Of a DNA stretch of 64,000 bases, positions 63,228 to 64,000 are shown one piece after another; the first letter of the stretch is position 1; the number at the start of each line of letters is the position of its first letter. The stretch is from Nitratireductor kimnyeongensis (GTDB lineage: Bacteria; Pseudomonadota; Alphaproteobacteria; Rhizobiales; Rhizobiaceae). The DNA is taken from contig NZ_CP078143.1 in assembly GCF_019891395.1 (NCBI RefSeq), positions 1,866,001 through 1,930,000 on the forward strand, in the 5' to 3' direction. The translations under genes were made by a program, and so were the position numbers. The notes beneath the pieces are model-generated. The model did no database searches. It was given only the letters and a program-made list of their open reading frames with translations, and was not told where the DNA came from.

Positions 63228-64000
63228 TCCTTGCAACGATTGGTGCCGCCTGGCTCGTCATGGTGCTGGTGGGTGTGCCCATCGGCGTGGCCATGATCTT
63301 CGTCTCGATGGGCTATTTCTATTATTCGGGCATGGGCATTTCCTTTGCCATGCAGCGCATGGTGGACGGGCTGAACAGCTTTCCGCTGCTGGCGGTTCCG
63401 CTCTTCATCCTGGCGGCGGCGATCCTCAATTCGGCAGGCATCACACGCCATCTCTTCGGCTTTGCGCGCGCGCTGGTGGGGCACATCACGGGCGGGCTCG
63501 GCCATGTGAACGTGCTCGCCTCGCTCTTCTTCTCAGGCATGTCCGGCTCGGCGCTTGCCGATGCGGGCGGGCTTGGCAAGATGGAGATCGAGTCCATGCG
63601 GGAGGCCGGCTATGACGACGATTTCTCCGGTGCCGTCACCGCAGCCTCCTCAATGATCGGCCCGCTGGTGCCGCCATCCATCACCATGGTGCTCTATGGT
63701 GTGGTGTCGAACACCTCCATCGGGCGGCTGTTCCTGGGCGGCATCGTGCCCGGTGTTCTTTGTGCTGCCTCGCTGATGGTGATGGTCTATGTGCTGGCCA
63801 GACAGCGCAACTACCCGCGTGACACATGGCAGGGCATGGGCAATGTCGGCGTCCTGTTCGTCAAGTCGTTTCCCGCCCTTGCAACCCCCTTCGTGATCGT
63901 CGGGGGCATTTTCAGCGGCCTGTTTTCGCCCACGGAAGCGGCGGCGGTGACCGTGCTCTATGCCATCCTGATCGATCTTGTCTTCTACCGCGAACTGACC
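63224..64000 (+). CDS. siaM: Sialic acid TRAP transporter large subunit (truncated by window end)
   Basis: The first 259 residues of a DctM-family protein, cut by the right edge. Marks are AVPLFILAAAILNSAGIT, LASLFFSGMSGSALADAGGL, SSMIGPLVPPSITMVLYGVV and GIFSGLFSPTEAAAVTVLYA, which are the expected sodium- and ligand-path segments. It completes siaPQM and imports the sialic acid delivered by SiaP. The rest of the pathway (nanK, nanE, nagA, nagB) would lie outside the window if present. Confidence 0.9.
   Translation, partial: MILATIGAAWLVMVLVGVPIGVAMIFVSMGYFYYSGMGISFAMQRMVDGLNSFPLLAVPLFILAAAILNSAGITRHLFGFARALVGHITGGLGHVNVLASLFFSGMSGSALADAGGLGKMEIESMREAGYDDDFSGAVTAASSMIGPLVPPSITMVLYGVVSNTSIGRLFLGGIVPGVLCAASLMVMVYVLARQRNYPRDTWQGMGNVGVLFVKSFPALATPFVIVGGIFSGLFSPTEAAAVTVLYAILIDLVFYRELT

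Overview
The window reads as a chromosomal stretch of a GC-rich alphaproteobacterium, most likely Hyphomicrobiales (Rhizobiales). The reasons are the fdsGBACD-type formate dehydrogenase operon, rhizobial-type adenylate cyclases with TPR tails, many SBP-dependent ABC and TRAP uptake operons with ATGA-type overlaps, and a short intergenic inverted repeat. The genus is inference only. No rRNA, tRNA, CRISPR array, insertion sequence or prophage is visible. Genes are dense and mostly intact; only the two ends are cut (C-terminus of an unknown protein at 2-130, N-terminal part of siaM at 63224-64000).

Layout. 0-9.3 kb: an Ldh-family dehydrogenase, a LuxR-type regulator with a degenerate receiver, then (+) a class III nucleotidyl cyclase with TPRs followed by a 1387-residue protein. 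That protein fuses a cytochrome P450, two copies of an unknown domain around a membrane anchor, and a DyP-type peroxidase. A convergent CRP-like cyclic-nucleotide regulator follows. 9.5-14.9 kb: oppABC-DF peptide importer. 15.4-18.9 kb: teaABCD-like ectoine TRAP transporter with its UspA subunit. 19-20 kb: small hypothetical protein and a LysR regulator. 20.3-25.6 kb: dppABCDF on the minus strand. 25.8-28.5 kb: DUF924 protein and an acyl-CoA ligase with a lysine/alanine-rich tail. 28.7-31.9 kb: BadF-type amino-sugar kinase, murA and a divergent RpiR/MurR-like regulator. 31.9-36.4 kb: AraC regulator, cupin, flavin monooxygenase, pyrC. 36.4-43.4 kb: formate dehydrogenase fdsGBACD and a LysR regulator. 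43.5-50.7 kb: mrp, a paaG-like hydratase, coxG, chrA, a MocR regulator, pgi. 50.9-59.3 kb: murQ, a peptide ABC importer, a beta-lactamase-like hydrolase and anmK, that is, a cell-wall (muropeptide/anhydro-MurNAc) recycling operon. 59.3-64 kb: GNAT protein, nanA, a NanR-like GntR regulator and siaPQM, that is, sialic acid uptake and cleavage.

How it works together. Much of the window is nutrient scavenging: oligopeptides, dipeptides, ectoine, muropeptides, sialic acid, formate. Three amino-sugar blocks converge on GlcNAc metabolism: murA/kinase, murQ...anmK, and nanA/siaPQM. The first two share a near-identical 15-bp palindrome (30993-31007 and 50816-50830), which points to one RpiR/MurR-like regulon. 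The most unusual object is the P450-DyP fusion at 4232-8395: two haem enzymes on one membrane-anchored chain, encoded directly after a cyclase gene and next to a cyclic-nucleotide receptor gene.
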